Source: Nitrospirota bacterium
GTDB lineage: Bacteria; Nitrospirota; Nitrospiria; Nitrospirales; UBA8639
Assembly: GCA_027623995.1 (NCBI GenBank)
Contig: JAQBUF010000026.1
Coordinates: 1 to 43,261 of the forward strand
Length of the DNA: 43,261 nucleotides
Direction: 5' to 3'
A program made the translations under genes and the position numbers. A model generated the notes under the pieces. The model made no database searches, was not told the DNA's origin, and saw only the letters and a program-made list of their open reading frames with translations. The stretch's first letter is position 1, and each line of letters opens with the position of its first letter. This document shows positions 1 to 9,062 of the stretch, one piece after another.

Positions 1-918
1 AGTGATCCCAGGGGTAAACATTAACGTGGTAGATCCGGTAGTCGGAACGCGCCGGTTTTTGATCGCCGAATCAATCACAATACCACCGGGATGTTGGTGC
101 AAGGATCCGCTGAAATTATCGTGGGTGAGATAGCGCCAATTGAATTGCCCCGTGAGCACTAACCAGGTGAAGGTTTCCCAATTGAGCCCTGCGCTCAGGA
201 TATATTCATCGCCGAATTGGTACCCTGCATCATTGCGGAAGGTGTGGCGATAGGAGGCTGATGCAAATTGGCTGAGGACTTGAGGGATAATTTGGTGAGC
301 TTGATAGACCGAACCGATGAGCCCGACATTGCCTCGGCCTATTTGGAGTGCAGATTCTTGTGTGGCGTTTGAACCATCGGTATTGGACATGCTTTTGCCA
401 GTTGGCAGCTCCACGCCAAAACCTAAAACCACTATATCTTTCAGTGAGGTTAACGCATTTAATTTACCTGTGATGCGGATGTCCCCCAACCCGGTGTCGT
501 TAAAAGTTTCGGAGGTTTCATCCGGAACTCCAATCTCTACGTCATGGAGATGCGATCGATCAACAATGGGGACGGTCACCTGTATGGCTGCTCGATCCGT
601 AACCCCAACATTGACGTCGACTGTGGTGATTTGTGTTCGAGTTGAACGCTCTCGATGTTCGCCAAGGACAATTTTTCGATCATCAATCTCCACCGCCGGA
701 ATCACCCCGGTGGTTCCATCAAGGAGATCCCCTTGGTTGATGTTGGTGTAAATGAGATTGGTGGTGACGGTGCCTTTTTGCGGGATGCCTGCTTGTGATC
801 CAATGACCATAAAGCAGTTTACGGACCCACATGAAGCCGTTGCTGTCTGACTGTAAGTCAACATCGTGAGGCATCCAGTCAAAAAGGCGAAACCTATAGG
901 TGCTAGAAACTTCTTCAT
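1..918 (-). CDS. Putative outer-membrane beta-barrel protein, 3' end outside window
   Basis: The reading frame is open from the ATG at 918 down to base 1, giving at least 306 residues; the C-terminus is beyond the left edge. AAGGAG lies about 12 nt before the start. The product opens with a signal-peptide-like stretch (MKKFLAPIGFAFLTGCLTML). It continues with short alternating segments, including ELPTGKS and a region near DIRITGKLNALTSLKD, that resemble the transporter/MetA-like outer-membrane family (PF13557 type), where LPTGK and GLGD motifs recur. I infer a barrel that passes or binds small solutes. It lies downstream of the TonB/ExbBD, His/Cys protein and TlpA genes on the same strand, with 167 nt separating it from the nearest, so it may be the last gene of that run or have its own promoter. 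No TonB-dependent plug domain is visible. The family call is by pattern only. Confidence 0.7.
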   Translation of the reverse strand, partial: MKKFLAPIGFAFLTGCLTMLTYSQTATASCGSVNCFMVIGSQAGIPQKGTVTTNLIYTNINQGDLLDGTTGVIPAVEIDDRKIVLGEHRERSTRTQITTVDVNVGVTDRAAIQVTVPIVDRSHLHDVEIGVPDETSETFNDTGLGDIRITGKLNALTSLKDIVVLGFGVELPTGKSMSNTDGSNATQESALQIGRGNVGLIGSVYQAHQIIPQVLSQFASASYRHTFRNDAGYQFGDEYILSAGLNWETFTWLVLTGQFNWRYLTHDNFSGSLHQHPGGIVIDSAIKNRRVPTTGSTTLMFTPGIT

Positions 919-1085
919 AACTTGAAACTCCTTAAATTTTCAATAGTAAAATTTCATTTTTGGCAGATTCCCCTATGTAGGAATTGACAACACAGCAGTT
1001 TTTCAGACATCAATCCAAGGATTTTCCCAGGGGTACCATCAAGGGACAATAGTTGCGTGAAAAGCTGACACTGATGTTTTTAAAT

Positions 1086-1397
1086 TTACGAGACGAAGAG
1101 CTGTGTGGGAGGACCGCGAGGGTATTGTTGGGCACGTGGTGTCCAGAGTGGTTGGGAGCGAAGTTGAATGTCCTGGGTATGAATAATCTGAGCGATGGGG
1201 TTTTGGAGAATATCCGACGACTCTTCCATCTGCCCAGCGGTACATACCCAGAAACAGATTGGTGAGTTGTGGGTAGACGATGAGTGGTGGTCGTGGTGAA
1301 GGCTATGCATGACCACCTGGGGCAACGCCACACTGTTTAACGACAGGAGACAGCCCAGGACTGTAATTGTAACGGCTTGGCGAATCGTGAATTTCAT
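1086..1397 (-). CDS. Small secreted His/Cys-rich protein, DUF2946-like (copy 2)
   Basis: A 103-residue product with an N-terminal hydrophobic signal segment (about residues 5-27), then a His-rich patch (HSLHHDHHSSSTH) and a CxxxC pair (CFWVC). It ends near PRGPP. This arrangement of signal, His cluster, Cys pair and terminal RGPP matches the general look of DUF2946 proteins, which sit in metal or heme-related envelope clusters. The assignment is by pattern and I cannot confirm it. It starts 5 nt after the stop of the TlpA-like gene, so the two are probably co-translated. A second protein of the same architecture is encoded at 2061-2369. A role in copper or other soft-metal binding in the periplasm is inference from the His and Cys residues. 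Confidence 0.65.
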   Translation of the reverse strand: MKFTIRQAVTITVLGCLLSLNSVALPQVVMHSLHHDHHSSSTHNSPICFWVCTAGQMEESSDILQNPIAQIIHTQDIQLRSQPLWTPRAQQYPRGPPTQLFVS

Positions 1398-1402
1398 AAC
1401 GT

Positions 1403-1948
1403 CTATTTCACTAAGGCGGCTTTTTGTCCCTGGGCGGTCATGTTTTCAAAGATTCGATTGATTCTTTCCTCAGTGAGCAGTCCGCCCTTCAGATATTCCT
1501 GAACGATTCCCTGTTGATCAATGAATACCGTGACAGGAAGCCCGTAGACTCCGTAGAGATTGGCCACATCGTTATCCGGATCGAGTAAGACAGGAAAGGT
1601 ATGGCCATACTCAACAATATGCGCTCGTACTTGGTCGATTTCTTCCAACTCATTGACGGCTAAGACCACGAGCCCTTTGGCTTTGAGGCGGTCGTGGGCT
1701 TCCTGCATGGCCGGCATTTCTTTGGTGCAGGGTTTGCACCACGTGGCCCAAAAATTCAGCAGCACGACTTTTCCTCGATATTGTGAAAGATGATGGGCTT
1801 GTCCCTGAAGATCGGTGAGTTGGAATTCGGCGGCTGGAGTGCCTTCAATTGGCACGCGGGACCCCATGCCCCAGCTATTCTCGAATAATCCAGCACTCAT
1901 TCCCACGACGAGAAGCCCAAGGAAACATCTCACTATCAAAGTTAACAT
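1403..1948 (-). CDS. TlpA/ResA-type membrane-anchored thioredoxin
   Basis: A 181-residue thioredoxin-fold protein with an N-terminal anchor or signal (about residues 1-22). The redox motif is WATWCKPC, followed by EMPAMQEAH, and the cis-Pro loop reads YGVYGLPVTVFID. This is the TlpA/ResA/DsbE pattern of periplasmic disulfide reductases that reduce cytochrome c apoproteins or metal-protein cysteines. I chose the ATG at 1948, which has a G-rich upstream stretch (GTGGGGG); a GTG at 1960 would add four residues. It lies between the two small His/Cys proteins, so a plausible job is keeping their cysteines reduced for metal binding. That link is inference from context. Confidence 0.88.
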   Translation of the reverse strand: MLTLIVRCFLGLLVVGMSAGLFENSWGMGSRVPIEGTPAAEFQLTDLQGQAHHLSQYRGKVVLLNFWATWCKPCTKEMPAMQEAHDRLKAKGLVVLAVNELEEIDQVRAHIVEYGHTFPVLLDPDNDVANLYGVYGLPVTVFIDQQGIVQEYLKGGLLTEERINRIFENMTAQGQKAALVK

Positions 1949-2060
1949 GACTGCCCCCACTCTTTGAGCCGACTTGGTATTTCGGAAATGGTTCTTTCAC
2001 GAAATACGAACGATGGATCACGACTGATGATTCTTTTTCTGAAGAAATTATGCTGGAACG

Positions 2061-2369
2061 TTAAAACTTGGGTGGTCCGCGGGGCGTATGAAAAACTTTG
2101 GAAGGAGTACGAGGAGAAGTAAAAAGAAGTTCAACAAGAGTTATTGCAAGAAGAATAGGCAGTATTGGTGTGGCGAGTGATATGAGGCTGACGGAATTAT
2201 TAGCTTGGCAGGCCCAGGTGCATAAAGAAGAATGGCTGGCTTGATGCCCATGATGGTTCGTATGCGTCGTGGCACAAAAGAAGGCAACAAGGGCAATGGA
2301 GAGGTACAGTCCGACAACAACACTTGCCGTCAGCGTGAGGGCTTTTCGTGTGTGATCGGATGGGAGCAT
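2061..2369 (-). CDS. Small membrane/secreted His/Cys protein, DUF2946-like (copy 1)
   Basis: About 102 residues from the ATG at 2369. A longer form from a TTG at 2402 would overlap exbD and seems less likely. A hydrophobic N-terminal segment (residues about 12-31) is followed by TTHTNHHGHQASHSSLC and a CTWAC pair, then a second hydrophobic helix (LATPILPILLAITLVELL) and the terminal PRGPPKF. The His patch, CxxxC pair and C-terminal RGPP match the protein at 1086-1397, so the two are paralogues, although this one has an extra transmembrane segment. It begins 10 nt after the exbD stop, which places it in the ExbB/ExbD/TonB transcription unit. The DUF2946 label is tentative. Metal binding is inferred only from the residues present. 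Confidence 0.65.
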   Translation of the reverse strand: MLPSDHTRKALTLTASVVVGLYLSIALVAFFCATTHTNHHGHQASHSSLCTWACQANNSVSLISLATPILPILLAITLVELLFTSPRTPSKVFHTPRGPPKF

Positions 2370-2379
2370 GGTCAAGGTG

Positions 2380-2784
2380 TTAACTCTCAGGTTTTGTAGC
2401 AATGGCCATATTCATAATGCCGGATTTTCTTACGGAATCCATGACGTCTATCACTCGGCCATGGGGGACTGCTTCGTCCGCATTAATGACAATCGACGGC
2501 TCTCCCCCTTTGTCTACCAGACTTAGCAGTCTGGGTTCAAGGTCCAGAATGACGATCGGTTCTTTGTTAAAGAATAATTCCCCTTTTTTCGTCAGGGTGA
2601 GGGAAATTTGTTCTGGAATGTCATCGGTTACCGATCCGGCGGTCGGAAGGTTCACTGGCATGCCTTTTTGTAAGGTCATGGAAAGTGTGGCAATCATGAA
2701 GAACACCAGCAAGAAGAACATGGTGTCGATCATGGGGATGATCTCAATTCGTGCTTTCTTTTTTGCGGCGACTGGCAGTCTCAC
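2380..2784 (-). CDS. exbD: ExbD/TolR-family proton-channel subunit
   Basis: A 134-residue biopolymer-transport protein. It has a short basic cytoplasmic N-terminus (AAKKKARIEI), one membrane helix beginning PMIDTMFFLLVFFM with the conserved channel Asp, and a periplasmic domain of about 90 residues. ExbD works with ExbB to couple the proton gradient to TonB. The start is GTG at 2784: GGAG lies about 10 nt upstream, and the next in-frame Met falls inside the conserved membrane motif. The gene overlaps the 3' end of exbB by 41 nt. A single exbB/exbD pair serves two TonB-family proteins encoded in the same run. Confidence 0.92.
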   Translation of the reverse strand: MRLPVAAKKKARIEIIPMIDTMFFLLVFFMIATLSMTLQKGMPVNLPTAGSVTDDIPEQISLTLTKKGELFFNKEPIVILDLEPRLLSLVDKGGEPSIVINADEAVPHGRVIDVMDSVRKSGIMNMAIATKPES

Positions 2785-3385
2785 TCGGTGTGTTCTCCGT
2801 AGTATCTTTTAGTGATGATTCAATTCGAGTGGCATAGTACTCGATGAGTTCGGTGTGTCGTTCAATGCGTGATAGAAAATAATTGTAAGGGACGAGGGCG
2901 ATCACCGCGACAAAAATCCCGGCTGCCGTACAAATTAGGGCTTCGGCGACCCCACCTGTGACCGCGTGAGGTTGCCCAATGCCTTGGTCAGCCATCACGC
3001 CAAAGGAATCGATCATACCCATAATGGTTCCTAGGAGACCAAGAAGTGGGGCCAAGGTCACAATGGTATCTAAGGCGGGCATCCCGCGTTTCATATTCGT
3101 GAGTTCAGCAATGCCCGCAGCTTCCATGGCTTTTTCCGGTCTAGAGGCACGAGAATGAATGCCAGCGGTTAACACGCGGAGAATGGAATCGGGTTCACGG
3201 TCATTTAGCGCCAAGGCGTCAGTAAATTTACCTTGGGTGATAAGCTTGATCATCCGTTCCGCATGGTCATTGTCGGGCATGTGATAAAAAAACCATCCTC
3301 GTTCAAGCACGATAGAGACGGCAACGAGAGAACTAATGACGATGGGAATCATCATCCATCCGCCAGCGATCAGCATTTGTATCAT
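2744..3385 (-). CDS. exbB: ExbB/TolQ/MotA-family proton-channel subunit
   Basis: A 213-residue membrane protein with a first helix at the N-terminus (about residues 8-28). The family signature helices follow: TIVTLAPLLGLLGTIMGMI in the middle and EALICTAAGIFVAVIALVP near the end. The usual TTA in the last motif reads CTA here. ExbB forms the pentameric channel with ExbD that energises TonB. The start ATG at 3385 is 28 nt after the upstream tonB stop, and the 3' end overlaps exbD, as is typical of translationally coupled subunits. TolQ is an alternative name, but the neighbouring TonB-type proteins and the lack of tolA, tolB or pal favour ExbB. Confidence 0.92.
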   Translation of the reverse strand: MIQMLIAGGWMMIPIVISSLVAVSIVLERGWFFYHMPDNDHAERMIKLITQGKFTDALALNDREPDSILRVLTAGIHSRASRPEKAMEAAGIAELTNMKRGMPALDTIVTLAPLLGLLGTIMGMIDSFGVMADQGIGQPHAVTGGVAEALICTAAGIFVAVIALVPYNYFLSRIERHTELIEYYATRIESSLKDTTENTPSETASRRKKESTN

Positions 3386-3413
3386 GAGCGTCGATCCTTA
3401 TTGAACATATCAA

Positions 3414-4400
3414 TTATCCTTGTTGGTTGCGTAAATCAAAATTGATGGGGATTTCCACCACGCTTCGAATGGGGATATTACCATCTTTGGCCGGAGAAAA
3501 TTTCCATTTTTTGACAGCCTCAAGGGCTGCGGTATCTAAGATGCTATGACCACTACTTTTTTGAATCTTGACCGATTCTGGGCTTCCATCAGGTTGCACA
3601 GTGACGCGGACCAAGACTGTACCTTCCCAGCCTGACTCCCGGGCGATGCGAGGATAGACGGGGGGAATGGTTCGATCAAGTCCAACTTTAGATTTCGAAA
3701 TGCTTCCAGAGCCAGGAATCATGGCCTTGAGCACAATGGGTGTCAATTTTCGTGGAGTACTTTGCCTCGTGGGTGAATCAGAGCCAGTCGAAGAGCGCGA
3801 TAAACTTGGTGGCAGGGTCGCCACAGATGACACGATCCCTAGCTGTGCCGTGGTTTGTGCTGTCGGGGTGCGTGAGGCTGTTGAACGTTGGGCCACTTTC
3901 AAAAAGTTTTTGAGATTTAAATTGTTGGTGGCACGAGTATCTTGAAGCACGCGTCGGGGTTTGGTCTGAACAGTCTCGACGGGTTGGGATGGAACCGGAA
4001 TCTGGGTAATCGTGGTTCGAGTGGGGAGAGTTGGTAACGGTCGGGGAATTGAGATGGTCGGTTGAGTCATCGCGGTGATGGGGCGTTGAGCCTTCATGAG
4101 AATCGGTGTTTGTGGCACGGGCTCAATCGGGGTTTGTGTCTTTTGTTGGGGTGAGACTGGGGGCGTGGATTTTCTATGGGTAGGAGCTGTGGGTGTGGGT
4201 GTCGGTGTCGGTTGAGAGGTGGTCGCTTCAACGAGAGTGACTTTGACCACGGACCGGATGGGCTCAATATTTTTGGTGAAATGCAGGAGACTCAACAATG
4301 CCACGATTCCAACATGCAGGAGGGCAGACCATGCCCAAAATGGGAACATTGGTGGACCCGAAGGGATCAGTCTTATATCGACGGGAGTCACAAGCGTCAT
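3414..4400 (-). CDS. TonB-family energy transducer (long form)
   Basis: A 328-residue protein. A single N-terminal membrane helix lies at about residues 20-42 (FWAWSALLHVGIVALLSLL). A long Pro/Thr/Gln-rich periplasm-spanning section follows to about residue 225, and then a C-terminal TonB domain with PPVYPRIARESGWEGTV and KKWKFSPAKDG. The C-terminal domain binds the TonB box of outer-membrane receptors. The ATG overlaps the TGA of the upstream TPR gene (ATGA), so translation is coupled. No TonB-dependent receptor is encoded in the window. The C-terminal domain closely resembles that of the shorter TonB-family protein at 5494-6078. Confidence 0.9.
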   Translation of the reverse strand: MTLVTPVDIRLIPSGPPMFPFWAWSALLHVGIVALLSLLHFTKNIEPIRSVVKVTLVEATTSQPTPTPTPTAPTHRKSTPPVSPQQKTQTPIEPVPQTPILMKAQRPITAMTQPTISIPRPLPTLPTRTTITQIPVPSQPVETVQTKPRRVLQDTRATNNLNLKNFLKVAQRSTASRTPTAQTTAQLGIVSSVATLPPSLSRSSTGSDSPTRQSTPRKLTPIVLKAMIPGSGSISKSKVGLDRTIPPVYPRIARESGWEGTVLVRVTVQPDGSPESVKIQKSSGHSILDTAALEAVKKWKFSPAKDGNIPIRSVVEIPINFDLRNQQG

Positions 4401-5455
4401 TGGCTGGTTTTTTTGAGCAGGTTTCTGACTCGTTCGTCTTTGCCACCCAATTCGACGTATTTACGATATTGGGTTAACGCCCGACCTGTATCTTTTCGAT
4501 AAAATTCATAAAAGACCCCAAGGTTATAATAGGCCTCCACGAGTTTGGGATTGATAGCAATGGCGGATTGATATTCTTTTTCTGCTTGTTCGAGTTTGTC
4601 CAAGTTGGCAAAGAGCACTCCGAGGTTTAAATGGGCTTCGGCATGTTTCGCATCAAGCCGAATGACTTGCGTGAAATGTTCCACGGCTTGTGGGGATTGA
4701 TCTTGGGCTTGAAACAAAAATCCCAAGGCGTAATGGGCTTCGAGTAAATCGTTGTTACTGCGTAGCGCATGCTGATAGGCCTGAATGGCTTGGCTCGTGA
4801 GGTTCTGTTTTTCGGCGAGTTGTGCCAGGGTCAACCACGCATTGGCGTGATTCGGATCGATCTGGGTGAGTTTCTCTAAATAGTGCTTCGCTTGGGCGGT
4901 GTTGCCTTGGTGGTCATAGAGGGTCGCCAGGTTATACAACGCCGTGGGTTGTTTGGGATCTAGCTTGAGTGCGGCATTGTAGGCTTCAATGGCCTGTTGT
5001 GGGGAACCCATCTGATCAAGGACGAACGCTAAATTGAGTTGGGCTTCAGCATAGCGAGGGTAGACCTCCACGGCCTTTTGCAAGGCTAGTTTGGCCTTCG
5101 GCATATTTCCTGCGTGTTGATGGACGAGACCGAGATCGAGGTAGGCCCTAGCAAAATTAGGATGCAGGGTGACGGCTTGTTCCAAATGTTGAATGGCTTT
5201 ATCAGATTGATGCAATCCATTAAACAATACGACTCCCAATAAATGGTGTCCTGCGGCAAAGCGTGGGAACACTGTCAGTGCTTGTTGTAGCACCTTTGCC
5301 GCTTGGGAGAAGTCTTGCCTCTGGACGTCAGCCAGCGCTCGATTGTAGAGATCTTGAGCGTCATCGCCCCAAGTCAAGAGCGGTCCCTGTATGCCTAGGA
5401 CCAGCGTAAACAGCGTGATTCGAATGATGTACGTGATGGGTAATCGTCTACTCAT
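4397..5455 (-). CDS. Exported TPR-repeat protein
   Basis: A 352-residue protein with an N-terminal signal or anchor (about residues 7-28), then roughly nine consecutive tetratricopeptide repeats. Examples are AEAQLNLAFVLDQMGSPQQA, ALYNLATLYDHQGNTAQA and AEAHLNLGVLFANLDKLEQA, with the usual A/G/L/Y spacing every 34 residues. The array fills the rest of the protein. TPR proteins are scaffolds for protein-protein contacts. Its position between two tonB-type genes, with ATGA overlap to the second, suggests it organises or recruits partners of this TonB complex in the periplasm. That role is inferred from context, since nothing in the repeats shows the ligand. Confidence 0.9.
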   Translation of the reverse strand: MSRRLPITYIIRITLFTLVLGIQGPLLTWGDDAQDLYNRALADVQRQDFSQAAKVLQQALTVFPRFAAGHHLLGVVLFNGLHQSDKAIQHLEQAVTLHPNFARAYLDLGLVHQHAGNMPKAKLALQKAVEVYPRYAEAQLNLAFVLDQMGSPQQAIEAYNAALKLDPKQPTALYNLATLYDHQGNTAQAKHYLEKLTQIDPNHANAWLTLAQLAEKQNLTSQAIQAYQHALRSNNDLLEAHYALGFLFQAQDQSPQAVEHFTQVIRLDAKHAEAHLNLGVLFANLDKLEQAEKEYQSAIAINPKLVEAYYNLGVFYEFYRKDTGRALTQYRKYVELGGKDERVRNLLKKTSQ

Positions 5456-5493
5456 AATGCCTCTGTTTGTAAAATATCCATGATAACATTTCG

Positions 5494-6078
5494 TTATTGC
5501 TCATCTAGATCAAATCGAATAGGAAGGTCAACTGTCGAGGAAATGGGGAACTCCCCATCCTTGGCTGGGGCAAACCTCCATGATTTGACTGATTGTACGG
5601 CACTTTCATCAAGAATCGGAAATCCTGAACTTTTTTGCGTTTTTACCGAATCGACAGATCCTCCCTGATTGACTCGAATTCTCAGGACCACCGTGCCCTC
5701 CCATCCCTGTTCACGGGCAAATTGGGGATAGGGGGGGCGCTCGGCTTTCGTGGGTCTGACCGGTTTACGGATTCCTTTAATATCAGCGATGGGATCGCGG
5801 GCCATTTTGGCTTTTGCCATCTTGGGCGCCCCCCTGTGAAATGGATCGACGGGTGCCAGGGGTTCGGATGAAAAAGGTATCAAGTTGCTCATTGTGGGAA
5901 AAGGGATTGAAATGGTTCGTTCTTCTCGAATGACAAAGGTCGCTGGGACCTCGATCGTATCGAGAGTTTCCACTGGTTCATCTAGAATATCTTCTGCAAT
6001 GACCATTTCAAAGTGGAATAAGGTGCTCAACAATATGCCGATGTAAATGGCAAGTCGAATATGAAATAAAGGTAACAT
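5494..6078 (-). CDS. TonB-family protein (short form)
   Basis: About 194 residues from the ATG at 6078. A TTG at 6114 could extend it by 12 residues; neither has a strong ribosome site. An N-terminal membrane helix (about residues 5-27) precedes a short linker. A C-terminal TonB domain follows, with PPYPQFAREQGWEGTVV and VKSWRFAPAKDGEFP. The linker is much shorter than in the second TonB protein of the operon, so it may not reach the outer membrane in the same way. It is the first gene after the promoter at 6164-6191. Two TonB proteins of different length with one ExbB/ExbD pair suggests division of labour or different partners. Confidence 0.85.
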   Translation of the reverse strand: MLPLFHIRLAIYIGILLSTLFHFEMVIAEDILDEPVETLDTIEVPATFVIREERTISIPFPTMSNLIPFSSEPLAPVDPFHRGAPKMAKAKMARDPIADIKGIRKPVRPTKAERPPYPQFAREQGWEGTVVLRIRVNQGGSVDSVKTQKSSGFPILDESAVQSVKSWRFAPAKDGEFPISSTVDLPIRFDLDEQ

Positions 6079-6163
6079 CACATAGAGCTTTTTAAACAGT
6101 CGAAAAGCCAGCAAAACGCTAATCCGCTAATCATCGTTCCGACAAACCTTTGAATATTATCAC

Positions 6164-6191
6164 ATTATAAATGGATCGATAAACCCATCAA
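6164..6191 (-). promoter_or_regulatory. Sigma70-type promoter for the TonB/ExbBD operon
   Basis: Read on the minus strand, TTGATG at 6191-6186 and TATAAT at 6169-6164 are separated by 16 nt, a near-consensus -35/-10 pair. It lies about 85 nt upstream of the first gene of the operon and is divergent from the secA promoter. Assigned by motif only. Confidence 0.6.
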
Positions 6192-6262
6192 AGCCTACCG
6201 ATGTGACACGACAATCCAGAATTTTCTCAAAAATACGGTGTCCCCCTATCTTTGATCTCTGG

Positions 6263-6290
6263 TTGATTCATGTTTCCAATCAGGTATACT
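6263..6290 (+). promoter_or_regulatory. secA: Sigma70-type promoter for secA
   Basis: TTGATT at 6263-6268 and TATACT at 6285-6290 are separated by 16 nt. The predicted transcript would start near 6297 and carry about 60 nt of leader before the ATG at 6360. This argues against an upstream in-frame ATG at 6270 as the secA start, because it would lie inside the promoter. Confidence 0.55.
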
Positions 6291-6359
6291 AGTCTCGAAG
6301 TTCGTAATGTCAGAAATGTCGATAATTTCTCAATTTTAACCGAACCCTGTGGAAAACCT

Positions 6360-9062
6360 ATGTTTGTTCGTCTTCTCAATCTGATTTTTGGCAGTAAAAA
6401 TGAGCGAGAGCTGAAAGCCTATCAGCCTATCGTCGATCAAATTAACGAATTAGAACCCTCCCTCCAACCTCTTTCAGACGAGGCCTTGGCGGATAAAACC
6501 CAAACGTTTAAGAAGCGAATCGAGGCTGGGGAATCGGTGGATGCTCTCCTTCCTGAAGCCTTTGCTGTATGTCGGGAAGCCTCGCGTCGCAAGTTGGGCA
6601 TGCGTCATTTCGACGTGCAGCTCTTGGGCGGCATGGTGCTGAATCATGGAAAAATTTCGGAAATGAAAACCGGTGAGGGCAAAACTTTGGTCGCCACCCT
6701 TCCCGTGTATCTCAATTCCTTGACAGGGAAAGGCGTGCATTTAGTTACGGTCAATGATTACTTGGCCAAGCGCGACGCACAGTGGATGGGGGCGGTTTAT
6801 CATTCGCTGGGGTGTTCTGTTGGCGTCATTCAACATGAATCATCATTTTTTTACGATCCCAACTATGAAGCGGCGGACAAACGGCTGAATTGTCTGCGCC
6901 CATGCACCCGACCGGAAGCCTATCGGGCCGATATTACCTACGGAACGAACAATGAGTTTGGATTTGATTATCTTCGCGATAACCTGGTGGTGACGGATCT
7001 TAGGCAGCGAGTGCAGCGTGACTTGCATTATGCCATCGTGGACGAAGTCGATAGTATTTTGATTGACGAAGCCAGAACTCCGCTGATTATTTCCGGTCCG
7101 ACCGAACAAAATACCGATTTGTATAGCCAAATTAATCGCATCATCCCTCAATTAATAGCGGAAGAGGATTATACGATTGAGGAAAAATCTAAAACCGCAA
7201 CATTGACAGAAGAAGGAAATGTGAAAGTTGAGAAATTACTTGGCGTGGAAAATCTCTACGACATGCGGAATCTCAATTTGGTGCATCATGTGGTCAAGGC
7301 GTTATCGGCCCATGCCATTTATAAGCGAGATGTTGATTATGTGGTCAAAGATGGGGAAGTACAAATTGTTGATGAGTTCACTGGCCGATTAATGCCGGGG
7401 CGTCGTTGGGGCGATGGCTTGCACCAAGCTGTTGAGGCCAAAGAGGGCGTGAAGATTGCGAACGAGAATCAGACCTTGGCCTCAGTGACCTTCCAAAACT
7501 TTTTCCGAATGTACGAGAAGCTCGCTGGAATGACTGGTACCGCTGATACTGAGGCTGCCGAGTTTGCCAAGATTTACAACCTCGATGTGAATGTTATCCC
7601 CACGAATCGGAATATGGTTCGAACAGATTATCCTGATGTCGTCTATCGAACGGAAAAAGAAAAATTCCAAGCAATTGCTGAGGAAATCAAAGAATACAGC
7701 GAGCGCCAGCAGCCCGTGTTAGTCGGAACGATTTCGATTGAAAAGTCCGAACGGTTGTCCACGATGCTGAAGCATCAGGGCGTGAAGCACAATGTGTTGA
7801 ATGCCAAATTCCATGAGAAAGAAGCTGAAATAATTTCACTGGCGGGGCAAAAAGGTGCGGTGACCTTGGCCACCAATATGGCGGGACGAGGAACCGACAT
7901 CGTGTTAGGAGGCAGTCCCGATGCCTTGTATAAACAGCAGGTGGTCTATCGTGGTGAGGACCTGACCGAAGAACAAAAACAGGCCGCGTTCGAAAAAATT
8001 AAAGCGCAATGCGAAAAGGAACGGGAAGAGGTGTTGGTGTTGGGTGGGTTGCACATTGTCGGCACCGAGCGTCATGAAAGCCGACGAATTGACAATCAGC
8101 TGCGTGGTCGTGCAGGTCGTCAAGGCGACCAAGGATCAACTCGATTCTTTCTCTCGCTTCAGGATGATCTTATGCGTATTTTTGCATCCGAGCGTGTGTC
8201 CAATCTTATGCTCAAATTGGGCATGGAGGAGGGTGTGCCCATTGAGCACAATATGGTGACCAAATCTATTGAAAATGCGCAGAAAAAAGTTGAGGCGCAT
8301 AATTTCGAAATTCGCAAACAGCTTCTTGAGTATGATGATGTTATGAATAAACAGCGGGAAATTATCTATGCCCATCGGGGCGGGGTGCTGACTGGTGAGT
8401 CGTTGGAAGACGATGTCAAAGATTGGGTCGAGGATGTGGTGGATTCTCTTATTTCTACTCATTGTCCTGAAGAAGAATATGCCGAAGCCTGGGATTTAAA
8501 AGGCTTGTGTGAAATCGTTCACGGGCAATTTGGCACGGAAGTTATCAAAGTCGAAGAAATTCAGGATATGGGCCGCGATGGACTCCGCGAGGAATTACTG
8601 GAACGGATGCGGACCTTGTTTAAACAAAAGCAAGAGGAACGTGACCAACAAATTGGCCCTGATGCGCGGCATCAAGTCGAACGCTCCTTGGTGTTGGGCG
8701 TGATAGATCATCATTGGAAGGAACATTTGCTGAGCATGGACCAATTGCGCGATGGCATTGGCCTTCGAGGCTATGGACAAAAAGACCCCCTTGCCGAGTA
8801 TAAGCGTGAGGGCTATGACATGTTCTCAGGGATGATGAATATTATTAAGTCCGATGCACTTGAACGATTGTTCAAAGTGCAATTTGTCCAAGGCGAACGA
8901 CCTGAAGAAGTTGAGGAAGCCACTAAACCGAGAGAGATTACCTTGAATCGCGGGGAAGGTGTCGCGCCCAAAACCGTTCAACGTGCCGAAGACAAGGTTG
9001 GGCGCAATGATCCTTGTCCCTGTGGCAGTGGCAAGAAATACAAAAAGTGTCATGGTGTGTGA
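6360..9062 (+). CDS. secA: Preprotein translocase ATPase SecA
   Basis: A 900-residue ATPase that drives proteins through SecYEG. Walker A is MKTGEGKT near residues 101-108. The DEAD-type segment [16 protein letters not shown] lies near residue 227, and helicase motif [14 protein letters not shown] near residue 500. The C-terminal helical wing and scaffold include [19 protein letters not shown]. The tail holds the zinc-binding SEC-C motif [13 protein letters not shown], used for SecB and ribosome contact. The length is normal for SecA. I start at the ATG at 6360 ([12 protein letters not shown]), which matches the family N-terminus; a 30-residue upstream extension would overlap the promoter. 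It is monocistronic by layout, since the next gene is 400 nt away. Confidence 0.98.
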   Translation: MFVRLLNLIFGSKNERELKAYQPIVDQINELEPSLQPLSDEALADKTQTFKKRIEAGESVDALLPEAFAVCREASRRKLGMRHFDVQLLGGMVLNHGKISEMKTGEGKTLVATLPVYLNSLTGKGVHLVTVNDYLAKRDAQWMGAVYHSLGCSVGVIQHESSFFYDPNYEAADKRLNCLRPCTRPEAYRADITYGTNNEFGFDYLRDNLVVTDLRQRVQRDLHYAIVDEVDSILIDEARTPLIISGPTEQNTDLYSQINRIIPQLIAEEDYTIEEKSKTATLTEEGNVKVEKLLGVENLYDMRNLNLVHHVVKALSAHAIYKRDVDYVVKDGEVQIVDEFTGRLMPGRRWGDGLHQAVEAKEGVKIANENQTLASVTFQNFFRMYEKLAGMTGTADTEAAEFAKIYNLDVNVIPTNRNMVRTDYPDVVYRTEKEKFQAIAEEIKEYSERQQPVLVGTISIEKSERLSTMLKHQGVKHNVLNAKFHEKEAEIISLAGQKGAVTLATNMAGRGTDIVLGGSPDALYKQQVVYRGEDLTEEQKQAAFEKIKAQCEKEREEVLVLGGLHIVGTERHESRRIDNQLRGRAGRQGDQGSTRFFLSLQDDLMRIFASERVSNLMLKLGMEEGVPIEHNMVTKSIENAQKKVEAHNFEIRKQLLEYDDVMNKQREIIYAHRGGVLTGESLEDDVKDWVEDVVDSLISTHCPEEEYAEAWDLKGLCEIVHGQFGTEVIKVEEIQDMGRDGLREELLERMRTLFKQKQEERDQQIGPDARHQVERSLVLGVIDHHWKEHLLSMDQLRDGIGLRGYGQKDPLAEYKREGYDMFSGMMNIIKSDALERLFKVQFVQGERPEEVEEATKPREITLNRGEGVAPKTVQRAEDKVGRNDPCPCGSGKKYKKCHGV

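Noticed and set aside
317-751. 144-residue plus-strand ORF
   Set aside because: It is antisense to the outer-membrane protein gene, which has a signal peptide and ribosome site.
6270-6359. 30-residue N-terminal extension of SecA
   Set aside because: It overlaps a good promoter and does not resemble SecA N-termini; the ATG at 6360 does.
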